DNA from: Corynespora cassiicola | Taxonomy: Eukaryota > Ascomycota > Dothideomycetes > Pleosporales > Corynesporascaceae | Length of the DNA: 64,000 nucleotides | Direction: 5' to 3' | Assembly (NCBI GenBank): GCA_022059125.1 | Contig: JAEUWY010000008.1 | Coordinates: 1,054,001-1,118,000 of the forward strand | Shown here: positions 48,787-58,658 of the stretch, piece by piece | Position numbering within the stretch: the first letter of the stretch is position 1 | Layout of the letters: each line of letters begins with the position of its first letter | The notes under the pieces: model-generated | The model's input: the letters and a program-made list of their open reading frames with translations, nothing else | Told to the model about the DNA's origin: nothing | The model's database searches: none | Made by a program: the position numbers and the translations under genes

Positions 48787-49283
48787 CGCGGTGGTCTATC
48801 CCTGGAGAATGGAGAGAAAACGAAGATGTGCGGTTGAGTGGACAACGGGAGGGTCATGGAGGGTATTTAGACTTGAACTCACCCAGTCATCCCATAGCTA
48901 GGGCCGAGTCCAGACCAAGTTGTCAGGAGATTGCTGAAGCCATGTTTCTCATGTGAGCAAATTACTCAGATTGCGCTATCCTACCCGTAGGTAGTTTTGT
49001 GCCTGTGCGCATGACGAGAGGAAGGTGTTGCAAAGTTGCAATACGAACGTGACGTCGTCCTTTATCAGCAAGTGGAGCTCAATCATTGCTACATTTCGTG
49101 GATTCAACGAATCTGGATAAAGAAGAGACGATCATTTTATGGCCCATTAGACGTCCTAACGTCTCTGAGTTAGGGGGTAATGAACTTTGGAACTATACCT
49201 TAACATCTTTGACGGTTTTTTTTAACCAAGCCTTGAAACATGCCGCTCGGTGGAGAAGGGAGTATGGGGTAAAATCGTATCGT

Positions 49284-49307
49284 GTTCGGCCCGGCGTAAG
49301 GCCGAAC
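49284..49307. repeat. Perfect 8-bp inverted repeat
   Basis: GTTCGGCC and GGCCGAAC flank an 8-bp spacer, allowing a stable hairpin or a dimeric protein-binding site. It sits about 225 bp before the start of protein B. Its function is unknown, and it could be a remnant of a small mobile element. Confidence 0.6.
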
Positions 49308-49446
49308 GCTACTTGGGGACCTGCATATCTAAGCCAACGCCTCCCCCTTGATGCACAAGGCGCTAGCGAAGGGACCTAACAGGGGATATTCGTAGTGTAT
49401 CTTGGAAGATTACCTGGAAATGCTCAATCAGTGACAAGTTTTGGGA

Positions 49447-49453
49447 TATAAAA
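49447..49453 (+). promoter_or_regulatory. TATA box of small secreted protein B
   Basis: TATAAAA, 80 bp upstream of the ATG. The genes at 51.1 and 52.65 kb have TATA-like elements at similar spacing, suggesting inducible promoters. Function is inferred from sequence and position only. Confidence 0.55.
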
Positions 49454-49532
49454 CCTCAAGCGCAACACTCCGACACCCGCATCAGCAAGTGATCAGCCCT
49501 CGATTCTTTCCGTTGCATCCAATATCGCAACC

Positions 49533-49995
49533 ATGAGGGGTCTCGCATTCGTGTTTACCTTTTTCCTTGCCTTCTACTCTCCCATGGTGGAGGCCTGCCG
49601 CCAAAAGTTTATTGAGTGGTACACAACCCAACCATGCGGCACCACAAAGGCCGCCATGGACGCTGATTGCTGGAAAATCGAGGCCGCCATGAAGGACTAC
49701 AGCCTTGCTCACTCTAGAGTTTGGGGAGCTTCCTTCACTGCCGACAACGTCTGCTTCCCCTGCGACTCGACCGGCCAGGTGTTGTGTACTTGCACGGTTC
49801 GCGCCTGGCGCTACAGGGAGTGGATGTACGAGCCTGGCGTCGCGTCCTGGCCTCAAATGCCGGCAGGCTGGGATCGTGTTGACCCTTTCAATGGCGAGAA
49901 TGGATGGTACGACACTGTAAGTGCTCAGTACCCAAGAGAGTCTGGGGGTATCTGCTGACTTTTAACAGGGCCACGGGAACGTCCGCTGCGACTAG
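49533..49995 (+). CDS. Small secreted cysteine-rich protein B
   Basis: Two exons (49533-49916, 49969-49995) give 136 aa. The second exon encodes only GHGNVRCD, which restores the family's C-D C-terminus; without splicing the frame runs into an unrelated tail. After the signal peptide (MRGLAFVFTFFLAFYSPMVEA) the Cys are at 22, 35, 46, 74, 77, 85, 87 and 135, i.e. C-x12-C-x10-C, then C-x2-C-x7-C-x-C and a terminal Cys. C87-x4-WRYREW (92-97) is the family signature shared with the proteins at 48.4 and 51.1 kb. GRDIT is not conserved here. I know no described family. Eight cysteines imply four disulfides and an extracellular role, possibly as an effector; that is inference. Confidence 0.82.
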
Positions 49996-51113
49996 ATACA
50001 GGCTCTGTAAGGAGCAGCAGCTACCACACTTGATTGGGCCAATTAAATTAGCTGGAATAGCTAGAGGGGTCGGGTTGGGAAATTCTATGAAGTAGATCAA
50101 GTCTAGTGAAGCATGTGGGGAGTGTTAGATCGTATCATAATACTCGAAAGTCAATACACATATTCTTAGAATCAAAGTCTTCAAATACATCTTCTTGTGC
50201 AGTTTTATTGTAGAAACCATCACCAAGGACTGAATGCCAGTTTGAACAACAATTCTGCATCCCACTAATCAAATGAAATGAAGGAAACAAGGTTTTGGGC
50301 TTTGTTCAAGCTCCTATTAAAGTGATGTCATAACGACTGTTGATTAAGAGCAAACATTTTTTACGTACAGGTTTTCATCTCAACAATATATACGTAAACT
50401 AGTTCATTGAGACACATGTCAAAAGGCGGAGAAATCAAACCGGTTTTCTGAAAAGGTAACGGGCTAATTGACGGCCATTTCAAACTTGGGGGCAGCCAAA
50501 TACAGATGACAGCTCAACGTCGACCGCAGGTAGTTTGGTCATAGCTTTCACTGGTTCAGCTCTACGGTATGTGCAATTAAACTATCTAGATCAATGTGCC
50601 TGTACTCCATCGCCACATCGCCCAGGTACATTCAATTTAAGGAAGGAGTCTTGAAAGGGTCGTTACAAAGCAGCTTTCAAAGCGACTATGGAAACTACTA
50701 CTAGCGTTTTCCCCACTTAATGTCACATGCCAAGAGCTTTGGAGCACAGACGTATCCAATTCACCGCAATAGCAGTCTTCTGTGCACGTTCTTCATTGTG
50801 ATCATAACTGTAATAGTTCGGTTCTTTGCTTCGTATTTGTAATAATATCATTCTTTTGACCAGATATCTTTACCCCAGTCATTTGCATGATAGAGTCCCA
50901 CGCGTGACCCTCTATCAATATCCAAGTCATCGAAAGTCCGAAAAGACGCCGCCTTGTAAAGCACCATCCTTGTAGAAAGTGATACGAGCGCTCTACGGCC
51001 AAGGGCAACACCCAAGCCTACTTTTATATACATATACTGAGTGGATCGACACCTCCTCGAGGTCAGATTCAAGTCATCGATTCTTTTTTCCCTTCTCAAA
51101 AGCTACTGCAGCC
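49996..51113. other. AT-rich intergenic region
   Basis: About 1.1 kb between the second and third small secreted protein genes, visibly A+T-rich. No gene, RNA or named repeat is seen. TTTTATATACATATACTGA at about 51,022-51,040 is a likely TATA region for the next gene, about 80 bp before its ATG. Confidence 0.5.
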
Positions 51114-51500
51114 ATGAAGCTCCTTCTCCCCATTCTCTTCCTCTGTAATCTTTTTGGCTTTGCTGCCGCCTGCACGCAATGGAAAGCCGGCTTCGTCAGC
51201 AAACAATCCGCCTGCGAGCTTGACATTGGTTACTGGGGCAACACGTGCCGTGACCTGACCTACAAATACATCGACTATTCGAACAAGAATGAGGCTCGTC
51301 TCGGACGCGACATTACTAGCCAGTTGTACTGCGACCCTTGTAGCTCGATTGATGCCAGGTGCTACTGCCGTATCTACTTCTGGCGCTTCAGGGAGTGGAT
51401 GGGGCGGTCTATTCCATTCTTCGAGGACAACGACTGGGCATATGACCAGGCTGGAGACCCCTTTGAGCAGAAGAATCATCCCAACGTCAAATGCGATTAA
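51114..51500 (+). CDS. Small secreted cysteine-rich protein C
   Basis: One exon, 128 aa; the start was chosen because it opens a clean signal peptide (MKLLLPILFLCNLFGFAAA), although the frame is open further upstream. Mature Cys are at 20, 34, 45, 73, 76, 83, 85 and 127: C-x13-C-x10-C, C-x2-C-x6-C-x-C, terminal Cys. The family signature C85-x4-WRFREW (90-95) is present, as are GRDIT (64-68, shared with the 48.4 kb paralog) and a PNVKCD end (compare GNVRCD at 49.9 kb). Thus it links the other two members. It has no intron, unlike the 49.5 kb gene. The family is unknown to me, and a secreted effector or antimicrobial role is a guess. Confidence 0.83.
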   Translation: MKLLLPILFLCNLFGFAAACTQWKAGFVSKQSACELDIGYWGNTCRDLTYKYIDYSNKNEARLGRDITSQLYCDPCSSIDARCYCRIYFWRFREWMGRSIPFFEDNDWAYDQAGDPFEQKNHPNVKCD

Positions 51501-52649
51501 GCGGTCGGATTTGGCGGTCGGATATTGAATAATGGGGATCGGATGTGAGAAAATTTTGATGGTGCACGGGAAGATGAACCGAAGGAGGGGTGGTGCTGAG
51601 TTGAGTGTGGAGGAAGCGACGAATGGCGGACCTAGATTGATCATAAAAATCGAGCAAAATTGAATAGATATTGCCTGTATCACTCCACTGGATTATAAAA
51701 TCAAGACTGGTTGTTAAAAGCATGTAAAATGCAATTGGCCAGATGCATGAGGAATCATACTCTAAACGTGACAAGCGCTCATCCAACGAAGATCTATACT
51801 TTGACGAGCTTAGAGCGTCTTTTGCACTCCCATAGTCTTACCATAAGAAAAAAAATTCCTCTAAATCGTCATGATTTCAAGGTTTCCTAGTCCATGAATC
51901 GGCAATTGCAGCGAAGCCTGATGTACCGTGTCGGTCAACTCAAGCTTTCAGTTGATCATACCCGCATCGACACAGCCTCATTTCAGGGGCACGTAAAGCA
52001 CCGAGATATACATGACATTAGCGCAATAATAACTAGGAAAAATCCCCTGCGTGGCCTCGCGCATGACATCGTGCGACGGTGGACCCTGACTAGACGCGGA
52101 CTATGTGGTAGTCAGGCCACATCGTTATTAACTGTCCAAATGGGGGTTTTGTGCGGAAGAGGTCTGTGCGAGGACAATCCTTCAGCACAGGATTGGTGTC
52201 GTATTTTCTTCGTATCATTGGTGTATACGAGTATCAAAATCGAATTCCATGGAACCTGGCGCTCGGGACGTTGGGGGTGGTTCGGGCCGATATGAATGCG
52301 TGCTATCAAACCTTGGGCGCTCACTAAGGAGTGTCCAAGCTCACTTAGAAGCTTACAGTTTACCAAGAGAGGGATTACTTCATAGGCTTCGGATCTATGC
52401 GTGATAACAAAGGATCTCTCACGGCGTTATTTGCGCGGTTTTTTTGTTCGACCATCCGGCAATTTGATGGAAAGACTTGGATTCGCCGCACTTGAGTTCC
52501 CTCTGAGCTAACCGAGTGAGGCTAATAGTGGTGATTATTACAGATGTACACATAGAAACGTACGGTTCGATTAATATATATATAGACATATTCAACCCTC
52601 ATACTTCCAGTATCAAGCCAGTCACCAGCCTGATACACTACTTTGCAAG
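51501..52649. other. Intergenic region, promoter of the proprotein gene
   Basis: About 1.15 kb, A+T-rich, without a supported gene. TTAATATATATATAGA at 52,571-52,586 lies 65-80 bp before the next ATG and is a good TATA candidate. Confidence 0.5.
52571..52586 (+). promoter_or_regulatory. TATA region of the secreted proprotein gene
   Basis: TTAATATATATATAGA, 65-80 bp upstream of the start codon, matching the spacing of TATA-like elements in front of the neighbouring small secreted protein genes. Confidence 0.55.
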
Positions 52650-53726
52650 ATGATTGCTGCAGCTTTCTTTCTCTTTTCCACTCTGCTGGCCCAGGGCTAT
52701 GCCGCCCCTGCCAACTTCACTGATGCTGCTGATGAAGTTATTGAGGTCAAGCTCGACATGAACGATTTCTCTCATGGCGTTCATCCCTTCCAGAGTGGGA
52801 AGATCAGGGACAAACTTGACATCCCTGAGCTCGTTAACATGACTCTGTTGCGCCAGAATGACAGCCTCATCTATGATATCCCTGAAGAGGGTATCGACAT
52901 CTCTCCTGAGTTGTATGAAGAGATTACTGGCCACGCTCCCAAGTACGTGAAGAATAACTCCAAAGAGCAATCCTCAAGATTAACCATTGACTTTATCAAA
53001 AGACCATGGAACAAGCGCAATTGTAATAACCCTTGCGATTGTGGAACGTACCGCCAATACTCCCTTATGAACGCCGAATGGAGCAGGTTCTACGGCGATA
53101 TAACCTCCGTGTCTTCTCCCCTCTGTGGCCCTGGCAGTATCACGAAGACCTACACTCTTTCGTACTCGTATAGTGTCAGTGGATCCTTTGGCGTCAACGC
53201 TGTAAGTGCTTCTCTATTCTTTGTACCAATTGATTGTGTGCGAGAGAACAGTTTTTCTTACTGAAGAATAAAGGGCCCCGCTGAGGGTATTCTCAAGAGT
53301 CTCGGCCTTACTGTTGGCTTCACCTATACCTGGGGTAATGCCATCGCCACCGGATACACTACGAGCTGCAATGAGCTTCACCCCTGCATTGCCACTTTCA
53401 AGCCCTGGATGGGTATGGTTAGGGGTCGCGGACGCTGGACCGAGCTTAGCAACTCTGGCAACAAGCTGTGCGCCAGCGGTATTAGTGGAGACATTGAAGT
53501 TCGCCTTCCCATCGTTCGTGACTGCGTCAACGACCATGAGTGCGGCGCTGATGGTGAGTTGACTTGCTTTATTATATTTTCTTCTAGAGCATTATGCTAA
53601 CAATCCTTTGCAGGTGTTTGGGGCCAATGCTACTTTGTTGGCGGCTTTGCACAGGCTTCCTGCAGCAACCTCGGCCCGACCCCTGGTCCCGGCGCGCAGT
53701 GCCCTGCCAGCCTCTACCCTAACTGA
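52650..53726 (+). CDS. Secreted cysteine-rich proprotein, family unknown
   Basis: Three exons (52650-53201, 53274-53553, 53614-53726) give 314 aa. A signal peptide of about 18-19 residues (MIAAAFFLFSTLLAQGYAA) is followed by an acidic, cysteine-free segment to about residue 115. Two dibasic KR sites come next (117-118 and 122-123), immediately before NCNNPCDCGTY. This looks like a prodomain cut by a Kex2-type protease to release a cysteine-rich domain of about 190 residues. The mature part has a repetitive Tyr/Ser strand (TYTLSYSYSVSGSFG), Gly-rich segments, and a C-terminal block with CVNDHECGADGVWGQCYFVGG and SCSNLGPTPGPG. N-glycosylation sites occur in the prodomain. I recognise no family. 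It lies downstream of three small secreted cysteine-rich protein genes in the same orientation as two of them, so co-regulation is plausible but unproven. Confidence 0.8.
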
Positions 53727-54270
53727 GTTTACGCTCACCTATCCCATGTTCCTACGGAAGTTTTCGTTTGAATACTCTTCAATCTGAAATATCTGTACAT
53801 ATCGACCACTAGTCTTCTCACATAATTCAATTCAATATAATCCTCTATTGGACAATCTCTGACGCAGCGAAGAGTGAATGAAACTCGAGGCAAAGCATAC
53901 ATAAATGAATATTCCAGCAGCCATGAGATTTCATTTTCTGAAAAGTGCAAGTCTATTTGCGATAATTTGAGTAGACCTGTTTTCAGATCTTACCCTAGCG
54001 CCGACCCTATGAATATACATTTCTAGTTCCTTCTTGATTTTTGCCCCAATCGTAGTGCCAGGGTCGCGAACTCAATGTGCAGGCTTGAAATGAATCAGCC
54101 GGCTACTCATGTTTTTCATCTTCCTCTCCAAAGGAGTTGTGGTTGGGATTGGGTCAGCCGTAGCGCTTGCGGATGTTAGCTACGTTGGGGGTTGGAGCGG
54201 GTGCCGACTGTACTGGTTTGAAAGTCATGGTAACCGACGGCGCAGTTGCTGGCTTTACCAACCCAAAATC
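53727..54270. other. Convergent intergenic region
   Basis: About 540 bp, A+T-rich, between two convergent 3' ends; no gene seen. The open frame running from here on the plus strand is antisense to the GH114 gene. Confidence 0.5.
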
Positions 54271-55121
54271 TCAATTTTGCCTCTCGCAGGCGCCTCCAAG
54301 AGTGTCCAATTGCTGATCCTCGGGCTTTATGAGAGTGGAAAGCTTGACGCCCTCTGGAGATTCGCAGCTGTTGCCGCCATATTCAATGTTGAAAACGGCC
54401 TTGTTGGCGTCTGTGAACGGCTTGTATTCGGCACATTCCTCGTACTCGTGGCATTGCTCGTTTACAGCAAATTGAACGAAATCTATGACGTCGGGTATGA
54501 TGCTGACGGCATTTTTGAGGCCAATGGCGAGGTTGTGACTCTTCGCTTCGTTGGCCAAGAACTTGATGTAGTCGACGTACGCGGATTCGTCATAGCCAAA
54601 GCCATCTTGGCCTTCACTCTGGAAAAGAAATCAGCGGTTGAGAATACCTTGTAAAAAATTAGACTCACAAAACCATCGACATTATCGGGATCGACGGCAG
54701 TACAACCCTTGTCAGCAGCCATCTTGATCCTCTTCCTCATCACGTTTCGCACATTCTCCGACTTGACGTCAACCCAGTTCTCGCCCTCCCACCCCTCGAG
54801 ACCCTTGCCAACGTCCTTGAAGTCTGCAGCATCGGGTCTCCAGTCTTCCCGCGACCCTGCGCTGAAATAGCAGATGACCTGCTTTGAGGACTTAAAGTCG
54901 GCAATGGTGGCCTCATCCGTGTCAAACAGGTCAATATCGATGACACCGAAATCTGAAGAAGAAGCAATCTCCGAGATCCCATCAGTATCGATGTTTTCCA
55001 GTAAAATGTCCCAAGAGCTGCCTGCTGGGAACGTCGCGATTGCACGTGGAGAAAGGGAGGGTGGGTATGCAGCGGCTAAGCCTGCACTCGTTGCGAGTGT
55101 CAAAGCAACGAAAAGTGACAT
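54271..55121 (-). CDS. GH114 family secreted glycosidase
   Basis: Two exons (55121-54669 and 54618-54271, phase 0, 50-nt intron) give 266 aa. A signal peptide (MSLFVALTLATSAGLAAAYP) is followed by a TIM-barrel-like GH114 domain: SWDILLENIDT, VIDIDLFDTD, VICYFSAGSREDWRPD, GCTAVDPDNVDGF, FLANEAKSHNLAIGLKNA and the FAVNEQCHEYEEC block. GH114 enzymes are endo-alpha-1,4-polygalactosaminidases. Fungal members can act on galactosaminogalactan, a cell-wall and biofilm polymer of Pezizomycotina. That substrate is inference here. It closes a run of genes for exported proteins that starts with the glyoxal oxidase at 40.3 kb. Confidence 0.92.
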
Positions 55122-56281
55122 CTTTCAGACAGTGAAGTTGGCTTTCAATTTATCTTCAAGGATTGATTAACCAAGGCTAGAGTAGGTACCCAAGGAATGG
55201 ATGCAATTGGTGGAGGGTGATGAAGGCAAAATTCTTGGGTGATCAAAGCAGAATATATAGTTGTTAGTGCTGTGCCCCCGAGTGTACTTAAGTAACAGAA
55301 AGAAATACACGGATCCCCAAGGGGCTGGTGAATCTGGTCATGCTCGTGCCTTGCCCTTCGCCGCGATCCTTCGTAGTCGTCTGGCAGTGCTGAAGGAGGA
55401 CCCCGTTGAACCATCTGGGGAAAGCGTTTGAGATTTCGGCATGGAAGTGAGTAGAGGATTATGATAGATTTCACCAAAACCCTTTTATGGAAATGAAAGG
55501 GGATTTCCGTACCCGCACTATCGGTAAGCGTCGGTGATGCAAAGCGATCAAATTTCCAATTTTGGTGCATACAAGAGTGGGGTGATTGGCTACTGAAGAA
55601 TCGCAACTCAAACGTTAGCATAAACTGCAATGTTCAACTGCTTCATGTATATATTAGTGAACGGCCTGTTGCTGCCAAACAAAGAGAAAAGTTCAAGTGC
55701 TGAGCTCTTTACGCGGATGCAGTACAAATCATGTGCGGATGAACGCCAAGCAGGAGGATCCAGGTGCCCGTGTGCAAAATCTGTCAGACTATTCCTATTT
55801 AGATTAGTTAAAACAGCGGCGTTTTTTATTTAATTTTTTTAGAAATTCGTGAAGCTCATTAATAGCTACTAATCTTCAATAGATTTTTGCTAGCGTTCAA
55901 GGCCAGCAGTGATGACATTCACGCCATTAAACTAACAAGAAGAGGCTTCAGAAGCCAGCTCATCGTCACACCAAATGTACATTAGATAATGTAACAGAAA
56001 CCGTGTGTTTTGAGATAATTGCGCAGGCATTAGCTGGGCGCTCTGCGGGAAGCAAGGACTGGTCAAGCTTTAGCAGGGATGCTCACAGGGCGCCCAGGCG
56101 CTAAGCTTGAGCCGAATTCGCGAGCGGCGACAGAATGCGTCGAAACTACACGCGTTGAGTAAACTCCGATGATGTTGCCCATTACATTATCACACCTGGG
56201 TCTCGACTTATAGTGCTGATAGAAATTCTTTGTACGAATGCCATGAGCCAGCCAGTTCAAGATTCCGCCGATTCGAGGCAA
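55122..56281. other. AT-rich intergenic region
   Basis: About 1.16 kb with no supported gene. It becomes strongly A+T-rich from 55,790 onward (TTTTTTATTTAATTTTTTT near 55,820). Nothing else seen. Confidence 0.5.
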
Positions 56282-56794
56282 TCATTCAGCCAATTTAATG
56301 CGATACTGTACAAAGTCGCCAATTGCCACTTGATCATATAGAGTTCTTGCCACATTGTCGTGCGGAGTCACCCATTGTAGACGATAACAATCTCGCTTCC
56401 TGGCTTCTTCTGCCACCATCAAGATGAGTTTCTTTCCCAAACCTTGCCTGCGTGCAGACTCGGCGACATAGAGATCTACTATCTGTGAGCTATCAAAAAC
56501 ACACGAAAATAACTATCACATACCGCTTAGATGCATGTTTGGCTTTTCAGTTTTGAGAGACGGAATCAAGAAGTAATGGGCGAAGCCAAGAAATGCGTCT
56601 TCCTTCACCGGATCACGGATCACTATCGCAAATGCATCGCACTTTGGATCCACCAGCCGCGTAAATGTTTTTTGGTACTGCTCTTCTGGGAGCGTATCCC
56701 CATGGTGTGCTAAAGATTCCTTGAATACTCTGCTCCATTCATCGAAGTCCGATTCAACTAGTGGGGTGATGATCGGTGCTGTGTTGGTCGACAT
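56282..56794 (-). CDS. GNAT family N-acetyltransferase
   Basis: Two exons (56794-56524, 56475-56282) give 154 aa, normal for a single GNAT domain. The start MSTNTAPIITPLVESDFDEW opens the first strand. DAFAIVIRD and DAFLGFAHYFLIPS form the central sheet. DLYVAESARRQGLGKKLI contains the R/Q-x-x-G-x-G/A acetyl-CoA pyrophosphate loop, which is complete only after splicing. RLQWVTPHDNVARTLYD is the usual C-terminal block. It transfers acetyl from acetyl-CoA to an amine on an unknown substrate. The frame is open upstream, but that part lacks family character. Confidence 0.88.
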
Positions 56795-57134
56795 GACGCT
56801 CACCGCTGGGGATGGCAATAGTCCCGGAATTGCAGTCTCTATGTTTTTATTCTTACGGATATTTGTTGAGTGGATCCGATCGTAAATGTGTTTGTTTTTA
56901 CAGTCGTGTATTGAGTAGAGAGGAATCAGAACTTGACTCATGAAATTGGGAAGGATATCTTGACCTTACCCCGCAGATACTAATACGCTCTAATCTAAAT
57001 CTGAAAAGGTAAGCACGAATCTATGACTCATCTACATATTTAACCAGTAGCTTATTTCAATTTTCCGATGGATCAAAAGAGCCCGCTCCATAGAGCCCTC
57101 AATTCTAGGCAATTGCGCAGCGTGGGAGGCCCGC
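56795..57134. other. Short intergenic region
   Basis: 340 bp between the GNAT gene and the first RING-like gene, both on the minus strand; A+T-rich, no gene seen. It must hold the GNAT promoter. Confidence 0.5.
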
Positions 57135-58073
57135 CTAGCCTTGATAACATTCATTTTTGTTGATATACTCGTTGTTTCCGAACCGATGGCAGTACATAAT
57201 CTCAACACAGAGCTGAGTGAACAGTGCTGCGCTTTCATCCATGTAAAAATCTAGCCACGCTCTTTGCACAGTTGGAACAATGTATTCCCTACCTCCACCA
57301 ATCGAGGACTTGGAAAGACGATCATCGCAATACTCAGCAAACATATCCATCAACTGCCGCCCATTCTGTGTCAGCAAAAGGCTGATTACGAGGACGTCAC
57401 TAAGCTTCTCGGTGGGTAAGTTCCAGTTCCAGAAAGTAAATGGTCTGTGTTCCATCATTCCGGCCAGCTCTCCGATTCGACTGTAGTCCGACCAGTACCG
57501 ATTGTAGTCTGGCTCTCTAATATCGTCGGCAGCTTTTGCTATCAAATCATTTATTTTGTTGTTTTCTAGCACGTCAAACGATGCCTCGGCTAACTTCTTG
57601 AATTTTTCGAGCGTTTGGTCGAACCAGTCGTAACGAAATAGGCAAGCTTTATCCCAGAAACAGTCCATCTTTTCCTCCTCGTCCTCTATTTCCCTATCAT
57701 GTACGATCCACCACAAGGTCCCAAGATCCATTGAAAACAAAGACATGGCTACTTTCCTCTCGTCCTCAATCGTGCGTTCGTATAACCATACTGTCTTACA
57801 AAGAGGACAGAACGAAGGATGTCTCAGTATGTCCAATATGCATGCTTTGCCAAAGACGTGAGAGCAGCCGGGTATGCCCACAATTCTACAGGCAACGTCA
57901 TGTATGCCCGTGGAAACATTCCGACGGCCATAAGGCTGCCAACAGAGAGAGCATTTCTCTTCGTTGGGAGATTTAATGACTTCGAGATGATTGGCCACGA
58001 AGTTGGCCACAGTTCCTCGACCTGCGCAATCGTCGCAGCATTTAGGTAACGAAGATTCTGCAACGTGCGGCAT
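57135..58073 (-). CDS. RING-like zinc-finger protein 1
   Basis: One exon, 312 aa. The N-terminal zinc-binding region has CCDDC, then CSLCWQPYG, a spaced Cys, GCSHVFGKACI and CPLCKTVWL. That is a RING layout (C-x2-C ... C-x-H ... C ... C-x2-C) in which the usual fifth ligand position is Gly (H-x2-G-x2-C). The remaining about 200 residues are helical and unrecognised (DLGTLWWIVHDRE, RPFTFWNWNLPTEKLSDVL, LLLTQNGRQLMDMF). The next gene upstream is a clear paralog over the whole length. Ubiquitin ligase activity is possible but not shown; this type belongs to lineage-expanded families in Dothideomycete-like fungi, which is inference. Codon use here is A+T-rich, unlike its paralog. Confidence 0.75.
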   Translation of the reverse strand: MPHVAESSLPKCCDDCAGRGTVANFVANHLEVIKSPNEEKCSLCWQPYGRRNVSTGIHDVACRIVGIPGCSHVFGKACILDILRHPSFCPLCKTVWLYERTIEDERKVAMSLFSMDLGTLWWIVHDREIEDEEEKMDCFWDKACLFRYDWFDQTLEKFKKLAEASFDVLENNKINDLIAKAADDIREPDYNRYWSDYSRIGELAGMMEHRPFTFWNWNLPTEKLSDVLVISLLLTQNGRQLMDMFAEYCDDRLSKSSIGGGREYIVPTVQRAWLDFYMDESAALFTQLCVEIMYCHRFGNNEYINKNECYQG

Positions 58074-58658
58074 CTTCCTGGTACGTTTCTTTGACGCGTG
58101 TTATATGGGAAAGTATGTGTTCGCAAGAAATTTAAACAAATGCCATCCATATACCTCTTTTAGGATTATTAACGTTTGTGATACAACCAGTAAAGGATGT
58201 AAGTGCTCACAATAATGAGGTACCTACTGGGTATTTTCTTAGTGACTCATAAGCGCACAATACATAGCAATTGTGTCACAGTTTTTTAAGGTAATTACAG
58301 TGTCCAATAGCTTGGCATAAATCCCATTGCCACTTTTCTCTGCTTTGTGCAATTATTTACAGACCTGAGCTTCTCTGCTAGTATTACCCGAGGCTAGGAA
58401 GCAGCCTTAAGTTTAATCGCATGTGACTTCTATCTACAAGGCTCTAGATTGCCAAAGACGATCGCAGGCTAAAGTTGAAGGACAGCAAAGTAATATACAC
58501 ATGTGCTCCTTCTAGCGATCTACTCAAATTACTCTAATGATCAGATAAAAAAAGCCAGCTACCGCTACAGGTGAAGTCTAGGCCGAATGATAGAGCGAGA
58601 ATTTATGTCTACGTGCTTCATAGGTATTAGAACAACAAAATCCAAGTTGACATAGATT
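58074..58658. other. Intergenic between the RING-like paralogs
   Basis: About 585 bp, A+T-rich, between two tandem minus-strand paralogs. No gene seen. Confidence 0.5.

Larger units (their letters stand above)
48787..49532. promoter_or_regulatory. Shared divergent promoter of small secreted proteins A and B
   Basis: The two paralogs are transcribed away from this 746-bp interval. TATA-type sequences stand near each start: TAAATA (minus) at about 48,864-48,869 and TATAAAA (plus) at 49,447-49,453. Inverted repeats occur at 49,149-49,164 (AGACGT/ACGTCT) and 49,284-49,307 (GTTCGGCC/GGCCGAAC). Confidence 0.5.

Noticed and set aside
49086..49379. Small mobile element remnant between the divergent secreted-protein genes
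   Set aside because: Inverted repeats exist, but no target-site duplication or paired terminal repeats could be defined, so I kept only the hairpin.
44393..51500. A fungal RiPP cluster, because an S41 peptidase lies near small secreted cysteine proteins
   Set aside because: No DUF3328 oxidase, methyltransferase or precursor with repeated core peptides and Kex2 sites is seen, and the small proteins look like folded disulfide domains.
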